A stretch of 64,000 nt of DNA, taken from assembly GCF_016863095.1 (NCBI RefSeq), contig NZ_BOOF01000018.1:62001-126000 (forward strand). Reading direction: 5' to 3'. Position numbers and translations under genes: made by a program. Shown here in pieces: positions 32,101 through 40,548 of the stretch. Position 1 is the stretch's first letter. Each line of letters begins with the position of its first letter. This DNA is from Microbispora siamensis. GTDB lineage: Bacteria; Actinomycetota; Actinomycetes; Streptosporangiales; Streptosporangiaceae. Below the pieces are notes generated by a model. The model made no database searches. It saw nothing but the letters and a program-made list of their open reading frames with translations, and was not told the DNA's origin.

Positions 32101-33288
32101 ATGGGCTCGGCCTTCGTCTACGCCGCGGCGCGTACGCCGTTCGGCAGGTTCAACGGGGCGCTCGCGGGTGTCCGGCCGGACGACCTGGCGGCCACCGCGC
32201 TGCGCGGTGTGCTGGCCAAGCTCCCCGGACTGGATCCGGCGGAGATCGGCGACGTGGTGTGGGGCAACGCCAACGGCGCGGGCGAGGACAACCGCAACGT
32301 GGGCCGGATGGCCGTGCTGCTGGCCGGGCTGCCGGTGACCGTGCCGGCCACCACGGTGAACCGGCTGTGCGGGTCCAGCCTGGACGCCGCCATGATCGGC
32401 TCGCGGGCCATCGAGAGCGGCGACGCCGACGTCGTCGTCACCGGTGGCGTGGAGTCGATGACGCGGGCCCCCTGGGTGCTGCCCAAGCCCTCCCGTGCCT
32501 TTCCCGCCGGGGACGTGACCGCGGTCTCCACGACGCTCGGCTGGCGGCTGGTGAACCCGCGCATGCCCAAGGAGTGGACGGTCTCCCTCGGCGAGGCCAA
32601 CGAGCAGCTCGGCGAGAGGTTCGGCGTCTCGCGCGAGCGGCAGGACGCCTTCGCCGCGCGGTCGCACGTGCTGGCCGACGCGGCCTGGAACGACGGCTTC
32701 TACGACGACCTGGTCGTCCCGGTCGAGGGCGCCGACCTCACCCGGGACGAAGGCATCAGGCCCGGCACGACGCCGGAGATCCTCGCCGGGCTCAAGCCGG
32801 CCTTCCGCCCCGACGGCGCCATCACGGCTGGCAACGCCTCCCCGCTGAACGACGGCGCCTCGGCGGTCGTGCTCGGCTCGCGTGCCGCCGCCGAGCGGAT
32901 CGGCGCCGACCCGATCGCCCGCGTCGCGGGTCGCGGCGCCACGGCGCTCGAACCGCAGATGTTCGGGTACGCGCCGGTCGAGGCGGCCAACCAGGCGCTG
33001 CGCCGGGCCGGCATCGGCTGGGACGACGTCGGCGCCGTCGAACTGAACGAGGCGTTCGCCGTGCAGTCGCTGGTGTGCCTCGACGCCTGGAAGGTCGACC
33101 CCGCGATCGTCAACACCAGGGGCGGCGCCATCGCCATCGGCCATCCCCTGGGCGCCTCCGGCGGGCGCGTGCTCGGCACGCTCGCCCACGTGCTGCGCGA
33201 ACGGCGCGAGCGGTGGGGCGTGGCCGCGATCTGCATCGGCGTCGGCCAGGGCCTGGCCGTCGTGCTCGAGAACGTGAGCGCGTCATGA
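32101..33288 (+). CDS. pcaF: 3-oxoadipyl-CoA thiolase
   Basis: 395 residues. Cleaves 3-oxoadipyl-CoA to succinyl-CoA and acetyl-CoA, the last step of the beta-ketoadipate pathway. The catalytic Cys lies in NRLCGSSLDA. NEAFAVQ, and the His of GHPLGASGGR together with the C-terminal CIGVGQG Cys, complete the thiolase set. The ATG at 32101 with AAGGGA upstream is chosen. Its stop overlaps the CoA-transferase alpha start (ATGA). The specific role rests on the two transferase genes behind it. Confidence 0.88.
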   Translation: MGSAFVYAAARTPFGRFNGALAGVRPDDLAATALRGVLAKLPGLDPAEIGDVVWGNANGAGEDNRNVGRMAVLLAGLPVTVPATTVNRLCGSSLDAAMIGSRAIESGDADVVVTGGVESMTRAPWVLPKPSRAFPAGDVTAVSTTLGWRLVNPRMPKEWTVSLGEANEQLGERFGVSRERQDAFAARSHVLADAAWNDGFYDDLVVPVEGADLTRDEGIRPGTTPEILAGLKPAFRPDGAITAGNASPLNDGASAVVLGSRAAAERIGADPIARVAGRGATALEPQMFGYAPVEAANQALRRAGIGWDDVGAVELNEAFAVQSLVCLDAWKVDPAIVNTRGGAIAIGHPLGASGGRVLGTLAHVLRERRERWGVAAICIGVGQGLAVVLENVSAS

Positions 33289-33962
33289 CCACGGTGTTCA
33301 CCGACCCCGCCGAGGCGGTCGCGGGCATCGCGGACGGCTCCACCGTGCTGATCGGCGGCTTCGGCATGGCCGGTATGCCCGTACGGCTCATCGACGCGCT
33401 GATCCGGCAGGGGGCCACGGACCTGACGGTGGTCAGCAACAACGCGGGCAACGGCGACACCGGCCTGGCGGCGCTGCTGGCCGCCGGGCGGGTGCGCAAG
33501 ATGATCTGCTCGTTCCCGCGCCAGAGCGACTCGTGGGTCTTCGACGGCCTCTACCGGGCCGGCAAGATCGAGCTGGAGGTCGTCCCGCAGGGCACCCTCG
33601 CCGAGCGCATGCGTGCGGCCGGGGCCGGCATCGGCGCCTTCTACTGCCCGACCGGGGTCGGCACGCCGCTGGCCGAGGGCAAGGAGACGCGCACCATCGA
33701 CGGCCGCGACTACGTGCTGGAGTATCCGATCAAGGGGGACGTCGCCCTCATCGCCGCCCATGTCGGCGACCGGATGGGCAACCTCGTCTATCGCAAGACC
33801 GCGCGCAACTTCGGGCCGGTCATGGCGACCGCAGCGACGCTGACGATCGCGCAGGCGCACCACGTGGTCGAGACCGGCGAGCTGGACCCCGAGGCCGTGG
33901 TCACCCCCTGCATCTACGTCGACCGGATCCTGGACCTGAGCGCGACGGAGGCGACGTCGTGA
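33285..33962 (+). CDS. pcaI: 3-oxoadipate CoA-transferase subunit A
   Basis: 225 residues. The glycine-rich VLIGGFGMAGMPVRLIDAL and the VVSNNAGNGDTGL and YCPTGVGT segments are those of the alpha subunit of succinyl-CoA:3-ketoacid CoA-transferases. It moves CoA from succinyl-CoA to 3-oxoadipate together with the next gene. Coupled to the thiolase by ATGA and to subunit B by GTGA overlap. Confidence 0.88.
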   Translation: MTTVFTDPAEAVAGIADGSTVLIGGFGMAGMPVRLIDALIRQGATDLTVVSNNAGNGDTGLAALLAAGRVRKMICSFPRQSDSWVFDGLYRAGKIELEVVPQGTLAERMRAAGAGIGAFYCPTGVGTPLAEGKETRTIDGRDYVLEYPIKGDVALIAAHVGDRMGNLVYRKTARNFGPVMATAATLTIAQAHHVVETGELDPEAVVTPCIYVDRILDLSATEATS

Positions 33963-34645
33963 AAACCACTGTGAAAACCCCTGTGAAGACCGTCGAACAC
34001 CTCGGCCGCGGCCCGCTCGGCCGCGACGAACTCGCCGCCCTCGTCGCCCGGGACATCCCGCCCGGGTCCTTCGTCAACCTCGGCATCGGCCAGCCGACGA
34101 CGGTCGCCGACCACCTCCCGGCCGGCTCCGGGGTCGTCCTGCACACCGAGAACGGCATGCTCGGCATGGGACCCGCCGCCCACGGCGACGAGATCGACCC
34201 CGATCTGACCAACGCCGGCAAGATGCCCGTCACCGAGTTGCCGGGCGCCTCCTATTTCCACCACGCCGACTCGTTCGCGATGATGCGCGGCGGTCACCTC
34301 GACGTATGCGTGCTCGGCGCCTTCCAGGTCTCCGAGCGTGGCGACCTGGCCAACTGGCACACCGGCGCTCCCGACGCCATCCCCGCGGTCGGCGGCGCCA
34401 TGGACCTGGCCACCGGCGCCAAGCAGGTGTTCGTCATGATGACGCTGTTCGCCAAGGACGGCACGCCCAAACTCGTCCCCGAATGCACCTACCCGCTCAC
34501 CGGGCTGGCCTGCGTGAGCCGCGTCTACACCGACCTGGCCGTCTTCCACATCGGCCCCGAGGGCGTCACCGTGGCAGAGACGTACGGCACGAGCGTGGCC
34601 GAGCTCGCCTCCCGGCTGGAGGTCACCGTACGCACCCTCGGGTAG
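33959..34645 (+). CDS. pcaJ: 3-oxoadipate CoA-transferase subunit B
   Basis: 228 residues. VNLGIGQPTTVADHL and the catalytic-Glu segment HTENGMLGMGP identify the beta subunit. The GTG at 33959 overlaps the subunit A stop. The first codons form three near-identical 12-nt units encoding KT-V/P-KT-V, an odd N-terminal extension of about ten residues. The upstream genes of the pathway (pcaGHBDC) are not here, so this is a split pathway. Confidence 0.88.
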   Translation: MKTTVKTPVKTVEHLGRGPLGRDELAALVARDIPPGSFVNLGIGQPTTVADHLPAGSGVVLHTENGMLGMGPAAHGDEIDPDLTNAGKMPVTELPGASYFHHADSFAMMRGGHLDVCVLGAFQVSERGDLANWHTGAPDAIPAVGGAMDLATGAKQVFVMMTLFAKDGTPKLVPECTYPLTGLACVSRVYTDLAVFHIGPEGVTVAETYGTSVAELASRLEVTVRTLG

Positions 34646-34660
34646 GTAGGAGGGCGCCGG

Positions 34661-36109
34661 TCACGTGGGGACGTGGGTCCTGGGGCGCTCCGTCGTGCTG
34701 CCCGCCTGGGCGGGCGCCGTCCCCGTCCCGGCGTCCGGGGCTCCGGACAGCACGGGGATGCGGAGCACGAACCGGGCCCCGCGCGGGGCGTCCTCGATCG
34801 TGAGGGATCCGTTGTGGGCCTTGGCGGTCTCGCGGCAGATGGCGAGGCCCAGGCCGCTGCCGCCGGGGTCGCGGCGCCGCCCGTCGGCGAGACGGACGAA
34901 GGGTTCGAAGACCCGCTCGCGGTCCTGCGGGGCGATGCCGTCGCCGTCGTCCTGGACGGCCAGCACGGCGTGATCCCCTGCCCGTTCCACCGTGACCTCG
35001 ACGCGGGAGCAGGCGTGCCGCTGCGCGTTGGTCAGAAGGTTGTTCACGACGCCGATCAGGTGCAGCCGCACGCCCTCGACGAGCAGCGGGCCGCCCGTGG
35101 CACGCAGGGTCACCGAGGTGCCGTGTGATCGGGCGGCGACCTCGTCACGTACGAGCGCGATGAGGTCGAGCGGCTCGGGGCGCGACGTGGAGGCGTTCGT
35201 GAGCCGGGTGTAGGCCAGCAGCTCGTCGATGATCGCCTGGAACCGCTCCGTCGTGCGCATCGCGGTGCGGATGGTCTCGCGTGGGTCGACATCCTCGGGG
35301 TAGGTGAGCGCCTCGTCGAGCTGGGTGCGCAGGGCGGCCACCGGGGACCTGAGCTCGTGGCTGGCCAGGGAGGCGAAGCGGCGCTGGTAGGTCACCGCTT
35401 CCTCCAGTCGCTCCAGGTACTGGTTCGAGGTGCGGGCGAGCTGGGCGATCTCGTCGTCGCCGGGCGGCTCGGGGACCCTCAGCCGCAGGTCGCTGCGGGT
35501 CGCCTCGCGTACCTGCTCGCGGATGGCCATCACGGGCCGCAGCGTCCGGCCCACCACCAGCCAGGTGGTCCAGGCGGCGATGGCGGAGACCAGCAGGACC
35601 GCGGCGAGGATGCCGAACTCCAGCCGGTGCGCCGCCAGGATCCACGGCTGTACGGTCGCGGCGTACAGGAAATGCGGCTCGCCGGCCCACAGCACGTCGG
35701 CCGCCTGCGGCAGGATCCGCATGGCCGTGACCAGAAGGCAGCGCCCCTCGGACGGACACTCGGTGAGATACCGGACGCGGTCGCGCACCGACGGCCGCAC
35801 CTCGCTGAGAGGCCTGTTCGCCGCTGCGCGGGTGGCCGCCTCCACCCTCCCCTTGGAGTCGACGAGCTGGAGGAACTCGACGTGATCGACCGGGTAGGGC
35901 TGGGGAATCCGGCCGGGCCGCATCAACGAGACCCAGGCGATGCCGACGCGCTGCGTCTCACCGAACGCACGGTCCTGGACCCGGCCGCGCGCACCGAGGT
36001 CCAGGCTGACACCGATCACCGTGAGGACGATCAGGGCCAGGACCCCCACGGTGAGGGTGTAACGAGTACGGATGGAGTGGGGACGCAGTCTCAGTCGTCC
36101 GGATCTCAC
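34661..36109 (-). CDS. Membrane sensor histidine kinase (no adjacent response regulator)
   Basis: 482 residues: TM1 at about 15-35, an extracytoplasmic sensor of about 120 residues with a Cys pair (TECPSEGRC), TM2 near 165-185, HAMP, then HisKA with phospho-His251 in SLASHELRSP. The ATPase boxes follow: NNLLTNAQRHA, QDDGDGI and GSGLGLAI. GTG at 36109 is preceded by GGGAGGG. Convergent with subunit B. No response regulator gene is on either side, which is unusual for this class. Confidence 0.9.
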   Translation of the reverse strand: MRSGRLRLRPHSIRTRYTLTVGVLALIVLTVIGVSLDLGARGRVQDRAFGETQRVGIAWVSLMRPGRIPQPYPVDHVEFLQLVDSKGRVEAATRAAANRPLSEVRPSVRDRVRYLTECPSEGRCLLVTAMRILPQAADVLWAGEPHFLYAATVQPWILAAHRLEFGILAAVLLVSAIAAWTTWLVVGRTLRPVMAIREQVREATRSDLRLRVPEPPGDDEIAQLARTSNQYLERLEEAVTYQRRFASLASHELRSPVAALRTQLDEALTYPEDVDPRETIRTAMRTTERFQAIIDELLAYTRLTNASTSRPEPLDLIALVRDEVAARSHGTSVTLRATGGPLLVEGVRLHLIGVVNNLLTNAQRHACSRVEVTVERAGDHAVLAVQDDGDGIAPQDRERVFEPFVRLADGRRRDPGGSGLGLAICRETAKAHNGSLTIEDAPRGARFVLRIPVLSGAPDAGTGTAPAQAGSTTERPRTHVPT

Positions 36110-36350
36110 AGCCCTCCCTCCCGGTCGACGCGAAGCTGCATGGGGAAGGCACCACGATAAATCGGCACATTTCAGACAACAGGCACCTATGACTGTCTTT
36201 TTGCAGAGAAACACCCATCGCTTTCCTTGGGCCCGCCGCAACGCCAAACCGTGGCCGCTCGATCACCGCTCCTGTCTCATGCCGCGGCAAACTCAGCGGA
36301 TCTTCCCTCGAAGGGGCACCACACCGTGATGATCGGAACAGAAGGGACGC

Positions 36351-36363
36351 TAGTCTCCCCCTG
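36351..36363 (+). promoter_or_regulatory. Likely leaderless promoter for the SDR gene
   Basis: A -10 element TAGTCT (TAnnnT, 36351-36356) ends 6 nt before the GTG at 36363, placing the transcription start at or near the G of the start codon. There is no ribosome site. The 253-bp gap 36110-36362 is otherwise less GC-rich than the genes and shows no open frame of interest. Confidence 0.5.
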
Positions 36364-37109
36364 TGAGTGAGCGAGCAGTCCTCGTTACCGGCGCGTCGCG
36401 CGGAATCGGACGGGCGATCGCGACGGCCTTCGCCGCCGCCGGCGACCGCGTCGCCATCCATCACCGCGGCTCCCCCGAACTGGCCGAACGGGTCCGTGCC
36501 GAACTGCCGGGAGCGGGCCACGCCGTCGTCCAGGCCGACGTCGCCGATCCCGCCGACGCGCGGCGGATGGTCGAGGAGGCCGCGGCCGCCCTCGGCGGCA
36601 TCGACGTCCTGGTCAACAACGCGGGGGTCTTCCTGCACCACCCGATCATGGAGACCTCGTACGAGGAGTGGCAGGAGGTGTGGCGCGAGACGCTGGCCGT
36701 CAATCTCGTCGGACCGGCCAACGTCACCTGGAACGCCGTACGGCACATGGCTCCGGGCGGCAGGATCGTCAACGTCTCCTCCCGCGGCGCCTTCCGCGGG
36801 GAGCCCGACAGTCCCGCCTACGGGGCCAGCAAGGCGGGCCTGAACGCGCTGGGCCAGTCGCTCGCCATCGCCCTGGCGCCCCTCGGCATCGCCGTGGCGA
36901 CCGTGGCGCCCGGCTTCGTCGAGACCGACATGACCGACGAGCATCTCAAGGCGCCGCGGGGCGACGAGATCCGCGCGCAGAGCCCGTTCGGGAGAGTGGC
37001 GAGGCCCGAGGAGATCGCGGCCGCCGTCCTGTATCTGGCGTCACCGGACGCCGAGTGGGCCAGCGGCACGATCGTCGACCTGAACGGCGCCTCCTACCTG
37101 CGCAGCTGA
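36363..37109 (+). CDS. Short-chain dehydrogenase/reductase (SDR)
   Basis: 248 residues, classical SDR length. TGASRGIGRAIA (cofactor binding), VNNAG, and the catalytic Ser/Tyr-Lys (VNVSSRG; AYGASKAG) are present, with the PGFVETDM loop. An HHRGS turn after beta-2 suggests NADPH preference. The sequence pattern is close to 3-oxoacyl-ACP reductase-like enzymes, but the substrate cannot be named. Likely translated from a leaderless mRNA. Confidence 0.9.
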   Translation: MSERAVLVTGASRGIGRAIATAFAAAGDRVAIHHRGSPELAERVRAELPGAGHAVVQADVADPADARRMVEEAAAALGGIDVLVNNAGVFLHHPIMETSYEEWQEVWRETLAVNLVGPANVTWNAVRHMAPGGRIVNVSSRGAFRGEPDSPAYGASKAGLNALGQSLAIALAPLGIAVATVAPGFVETDMTDEHLKAPRGDEIRAQSPFGRVARPEEIAAAVLYLASPDAEWASGTIVDLNGASYLRS

Positions 37110-37119
37110 GCCGGGACGG

Positions 37120-37539
37120 TCAGTTGGGGGACCAGTATTTGACCAGGACCTTCTCCAGCCTGCTCACGACCGGTTGCCAGGTGGGGGGCAGGGTGTAGCG
37201 GGTTGCCCGGTGCCCCTTGTAGGACAACCGGTAGGCGATGAAGTCGGCCCCCGGAGGCTGGGACTCGGAGCGCCCGAGCCGCAGGTGTTTCAGCGAGCCG
37301 CTCAGTCCGCGCCACTCGGCTGCGGTCAGGCATTTGCGGACGGTGGGGCCGGTGCGGCGGCTCAGCACGGCGCAGCCGTCGGTGTAGACGGCCACCCGGT
37401 TGTGCAGCCCGGCGAACCCGCCCTCCTCCCGCAACTCCACGAGCAGCTTCCTGTGTGCCGTGGCCGCCTCGGCGGGAGCGGTGACGGCCAGCACGGGCAG
37501 GGCCGCCAACGGCAGCAACGCGATTCGCGAAATCCTCAT
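37120..37539 (-). CDS. Small secreted protein, unknown
   Basis: 139 residues. Signal peptide MRISRIALLPLAALPVLAVTAPAEA, with cleavage after AEA. The mature part has two Cys (YTDGCAVLSRR, VRKCLTAAEW) that could pair. It resembles small actinobacterial inhibitor-like secreted proteins, but I do not recognise a family with certainty. Convergent with the SDR gene, 10 bp apart. Confidence 0.75.
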   Translation of the reverse strand: MRISRIALLPLAALPVLAVTAPAEAATAHRKLLVELREEGGFAGLHNRVAVYTDGCAVLSRRTGPTVRKCLTAAEWRGLSGSLKHLRLGRSESQPPGADFIAYRLSYKGHRATRYTLPPTWQPVVSRLEKVLVKYWSPN

Positions 37540-37628
37540 GCTCTCTATGACGCATCACGGCGCCCTCCGGCTCACGGAAGACGTCCGGTCGAGGCGCGGG
37601 TGTAGGCGATCCGGGTTCGGGCAGGCGG

Positions 37629-37643
37629 GTCGGAGTCTCCGAC
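37629..37643. promoter_or_regulatory. Palindrome before the hemerythrin gene
   Basis: GTCGGAGTCTCCGAC has 7-bp perfect arms and ends just before the ribosome site of the gene at 37660. Candidate operator, or RNA hairpin near the translation start. Confidence 0.35.
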
Positions 37644-37659
37644 TCGAAAGGTGACGAAA

Positions 37660-38223
37660 GTGACCACTGCTACGGAACATGACGTCATCGACCTGCTGCT
37701 GGCGCAGCACAACCAGATCAAGACCATGTTCGTGGAGGTCGCCGCCGCCCGGGGCGAGCGCAAACGCGAACTGTTCAACGAGCTCGTACGGCTGCTGGCG
37801 GTGCACGAGAGCGCGGAGGAGCAGGTCGTGCACCCGGCGGCGCGGTCGAAGGCGGGAGAGGAGGTCGTCGAGGCCCGGCTGCACGAGGAGGACGAGGCCA
37901 AGCACGCCCTGTCCGACCTGTACGACCTCGGCGTCGACCACCCCGAGTTCGACACCCGGCTGGCCGCACTGGAGAAGGCGGTCGTCGACCACGCCACGCA
38001 CGAGGAGCGGGAGGAGTTCCCCCGGCTGCGTCGGGAGACGCCCCCGGAGCGGTTGCGCCGCATGGCCGGCGCGGTCCGGGCCGCCGAGGCGATCTCGCCG
38101 ACCAGGCCCCATCCGGGCGCCGGGGAGTCCGCGACCGCGAACATGCTGCTCGGCCCGCCGGTGGCCGTGTTCGACAAGATCCGCGACGCCGTACGGGACT
38201 GGCGGCAGTCGAACAAGGACTGA
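37660..38223 (+). CDS. Hemerythrin-domain (HHE) protein
   Basis: 187 residues. Histidine/glutamate ligands of a di-iron hemerythrin core are spaced along four helices: EHDVIDLLLAQHNQ, AVHESAEEQVVHP, HEEDEAKH and DHATHEEREEFP. Such proteins bind oxygen or NO and are often stress-induced. GTG at 37660 follows AAAGG; the GTG at 37651 overlaps that site. Confidence 0.88.
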   Translation: MTTATEHDVIDLLLAQHNQIKTMFVEVAAARGERKRELFNELVRLLAVHESAEEQVVHPAARSKAGEEVVEARLHEEDEAKHALSDLYDLGVDHPEFDTRLAALEKAVVDHATHEEREEFPRLRRETPPERLRRMAGAVRAAEAISPTRPHPGAGESATANMLLGPPVAVFDKIRDAVRDWRQSNKD

Positions 38224-38248
38224 TTCCCGCCCGCTCGGTCGAGCGTGA

Positions 38249-38273
38249 GAGCGGCCCGGTCACGGGACCGCTC
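38249..38273 (+). terminator. Hairpin after the hemerythrin gene
   Basis: Arms GAGCGGCCCG and CGGGACCGCTC pair fully except one bulged A, with a 4-nt loop, 25 bp after the stop. Confidence 0.55.
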
Positions 38274-38328
38274 CCGCCTGATCCCGACGGCGATCGGGGT
38301 ACGCGGCATCCGAGCACCGGCCGTGGCA

Positions 38329-38362
38329 CGTGCGGGCCCGTCCACGCGGACGGGCCCGCACG
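38329..38362. terminator. Strong bidirectional hairpin terminator
   Basis: Perfect 15-bp arms (CGTGCGGGCCCGTCC and its complement) with a 4-nt loop, between the convergent hemerythrin and alpha/beta hydrolase genes. Confidence 0.8.
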
Positions 38363-38377
38363 CCTGTGGTGCGGGGC

Positions 38378-39172
38378 TCAGGCGCGGCTGTCGCGCAGGA
38401 AGTCGCGGATGAGGGCGCCCCACTGCTCGGGCTGCTCGATGAAAGGGAGATGTCCGGTTTGGATCTCGGCGTAGCGCGCCCCGGGGATGGCGTTGCTGAG
38501 CTGGCGGTGATGGTACGGGGTGACGAGCTGATCGAGCGTGGTGGAGATGACGAGGGTCGGCACCGTGAGCGCGGTGAGGTCAGCCCGTACGTCGACGTGG
38601 TCGATGATCAGGTCGAGGTGCTCCGGCGTGCCGGGCGGGATCGTGGCCGCGGTGGTCTTGATGGCCGTGTCCAGGGCGTCCTGGTCGATCGCGTCCAGGG
38701 CGGGGGCGCTGAGGCCGATGAGGGATAGGAAACCGGCCAGGCGCTCCAGGTCGTTGGCGCGGAGCAGGTCGCGCCACATCCGGGCCGCGAGCAGGAACCG
38801 CGGGTTGGGGTGGGCGAAGCCCGCGGTGAGGACCAGAGCGGTCACGCGGTCAGGGTGGCGGGTGGCGGCCCGAATGGCGACCGGGCTGCCGAGCGAGTAA
38901 CCGGCGATGGCGAAGGTCTCCACGCCCTCTTCCACGGCGGTGGCAACCAGCTCATCGGCCAGACCGTCCAGGGAAAGCGGAGCTGCTGCGCGCGGGGTTC
39001 GGCCGGTGCCGGGGTAGTCGGGCCCGACGACGGTGTGCTCCACGGCGAGGGTGTCCAGGATGGGGCCGTAGTTGGCGTCGATACCGCCGCCGGCACCATG
39101 GGCGAGCAACAGGCCGGGGCCGGTGCCGCGCACCACCCGGCCGAGGCGGGAGTTGGGCAGAGCAGTGGACAT
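38378..39172 (-). CDS. Alpha/beta hydrolase
   Basis: 264 residues. LLLAHGAGGG (oxyanion loop), the nucleophile elbow GYSLGS and the late His of TGHLPFIEQP form the usual hydrolase set. The substrate is unknown. It lies 36 bp downstream of a decayed MFS gene on the same strand and was probably its operon partner under MerR control, so it may originally have acted on a compound handled by that pump. Confidence 0.85.
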   Translation of the reverse strand: MSTALPNSRLGRVVRGTGPGLLLAHGAGGGIDANYGPILDTLAVEHTVVGPDYPGTGRTPRAAAPLSLDGLADELVATAVEEGVETFAIAGYSLGSPVAIRAATRHPDRVTALVLTAGFAHPNPRFLLAARMWRDLLRANDLERLAGFLSLIGLSAPALDAIDQDALDTAIKTTAATIPPGTPEHLDLIIDHVDVRADLTALTVPTLVISTTLDQLVTPYHHRQLSNAIPGARYAEIQTGHLPFIEQPEQWGALIRDFLRDSRA

Positions 39173-39208
39173 AGGCTGTTTCTCCTTCTGTTTCTCTGTG
39201 AGGGATCA

Positions 39209-39517
39209 CTACGCGGTGACCGTGGTGGTGCATGATCGGCGGGCGGCCACCGCTGCGAGGAGCACGGCGCCTCCTGCCACCAGGGCACCGGCCCAGGGCA
39301 GGTCGGCAGGGTGAGGCCAGTGGTGAGGGCTTGGCCGCCGAACCGGGAGCCGCCGGCGACGCCGAGATTGAAGGCGGAGGCGCTGATCGCGGTGACCAGG
39401 GTGGGCGCCTCGGGCGCGGCGGCCAGGGCGGTCAGCAGAGTGCACAGCCAGGCGCGGCGCGGAAAGCAGGGATGACCGGGTCGCCGAGAGAACCAAGAGA
39501 GCTGTGCCGGTGGTCAT
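39209..39517 (-). pseudogene. Decayed MFS transporter remnant
   Basis: The first codons (MTTGTALLVL) and the last 31 (DLPWAGALVAGGAVLLAAVAARR...) are in one frame. The middle reads as an MFS C-terminal half only in another frame (LLTALAAAPEAPTLVTAIS, then SASAFNLGVAGGSRFGGQAL). About 100 codons remain of a family usually near 400, so most of the gene was lost by internal deletion and two compensating frameshifts. It lies under a MerR-type promoter. Confidence 0.7.
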
Positions 39518-39526
39518 GACCGAGAC

Positions 39527-39556
39527 GCTAAAGTCTCACATCAATGTGAGAGTCAA
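39527..39556 (-). promoter_or_regulatory. MerR-type promoter with long spacer
   Basis: On the minus strand a -35 TTGACT (39556-39551) and a -10 TTTAGC (39532-39527) are separated by 18 bp (19 to an alternative -10). The perfect palindrome CTCACATCAATGTGAG (39535-39550) fills the spacer. An overlong spacer with a centred palindrome is the hallmark of MerR-activated promoters. It drives the MFS remnant and the hydrolase behind it. Confidence 0.7.
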
Positions 39557-39576
39557 TGCGGTGAGGTGCAGATCAC

Positions 39577-39969
39577 ATGCGCATCGGGGAGATGGTCCGC
39601 CGGACCGGGGTCAGCGAGCGGCTGCTGCGCTACTACGAAGAACAGGGTCTGCTGGCGCCGGCACGGCTGCCCAGCGGCTACCGCGTCTACAGCGACGCGG
39701 ACGTGGACACCGTGCGGCGCATCCGCATCCTGCTCGCAGCCGGGCTGTCGACCACCACCATCGCCCAGGTCCTGCCCTGCGTCCGCGACGACGGCCCGAA
39801 CCTCGCGCCAGTGTGCTCCGAGCTGGTGGCGCAACTGCGCCGCGAGCGCGAGCGCATCACCCACACCATCGAAGATCTGCAGGCGTCACAGGGCATGCTC
39901 GACGCGGTCATTGCCGCCGGCCCCGCCGATACCGCCCCAGCAGGCCTGCAGCCGATCTCACAGGGCTGA
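39577..39969 (+). CDS. MerR-family transcriptional regulator
   Basis: 130 residues. N-terminal HTH (MRIGEMVRRTGVSERLLRYYEEQGLL, then GYRVYSDADV), a dimerisation helix and a short C-terminus with one Cys at PVCSEL. The lack of a metal-binding Cys set suggests an organic effector. Divergent from the MFS remnant with the MerR-type promoter between. Confidence 0.9.
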   Translation: MRIGEMVRRTGVSERLLRYYEEQGLLAPARLPSGYRVYSDADVDTVRRIRILLAAGLSTTTIAQVLPCVRDDGPNLAPVCSELVAQLRRERERITHTIEDLQASQGMLDAVIAAGPADTAPAGLQPISQG

Positions 39970-39977
39970 TGCCGGCC

Positions 39978-40472
39978 CTAGGGGCGATCGAGGCGGCGGA
40001 CTCCCTGCCCGGGGCGCCAGAGGTCCATGACCATGGCGGATCCCTCGATCTGCGTCAACACGACCTCGCGGATGTCCGCCGTGAAGAAATGGGACTCGCT
40101 GAAGTCATCGGGACCGAAGCCGCGCGCGGCCAGCATCGGCGCGAGTCGGGCTCGATCGGTGACCTCGACCGCGTAGCCGGACAGCTTCGTGTCACCCCCC
40201 GATGAGCCGGCGGCCTCGCCGGCGCCGAGGATGACCGGAGGGCCGTGCAGGGCGAAGCGCGGATCACGCTGCAGGTCACGGGCCTTCAGAGCACGAGGCA
40301 TCGATCCGAACCACAGTTCGTCACCGATGATGTACGCCTCGATGCCGCTGACCCGCGGCGAGCCGTCCTTACGCAGCGTCGCGATGGTCTTGTGCTTGTG
40401 CGACTCGAACGACTCCCTGACCCGGGCGGCGAACTCCGGTGCCGATTCGGCCACTTCACGCCAGTTGGCCAC
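39978..40472 (-). CDS. Pyridoxamine 5'-phosphate oxidase-like flavin protein
   Basis: 164 residues with the split-barrel pattern HKTIATLRKDGSPRVSGIEAYIIGDELWFGSM of FMN- or F420-binding oxidases. GTG at 40472 is preceded by a strong AAGGAGG. Probably reduces or oxidises a small molecule with F420 or FMN, both common in actinobacteria; substrate unknown. Confidence 0.82.
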   Translation of the reverse strand: MANWREVAESAPEFAARVRESFESHKHKTIATLRKDGSPRVSGIEAYIIGDELWFGSMPRALKARDLQRDPRFALHGPPVILGAGEAAGSSGGDTKLSGYAVEVTDRARLAPMLAARGFGPDDFSESHFFTADIREVVLTQIEGSAMVMDLWRPGQGVRRLDRP

Positions 40473-40548
40473 ACGTCCTCCTTTACAGGCACTCGAATGA
40501 GAGAGCCAGCCTGTCAGACGGGACCGACAAAAAGCCGCGGCGACGACA

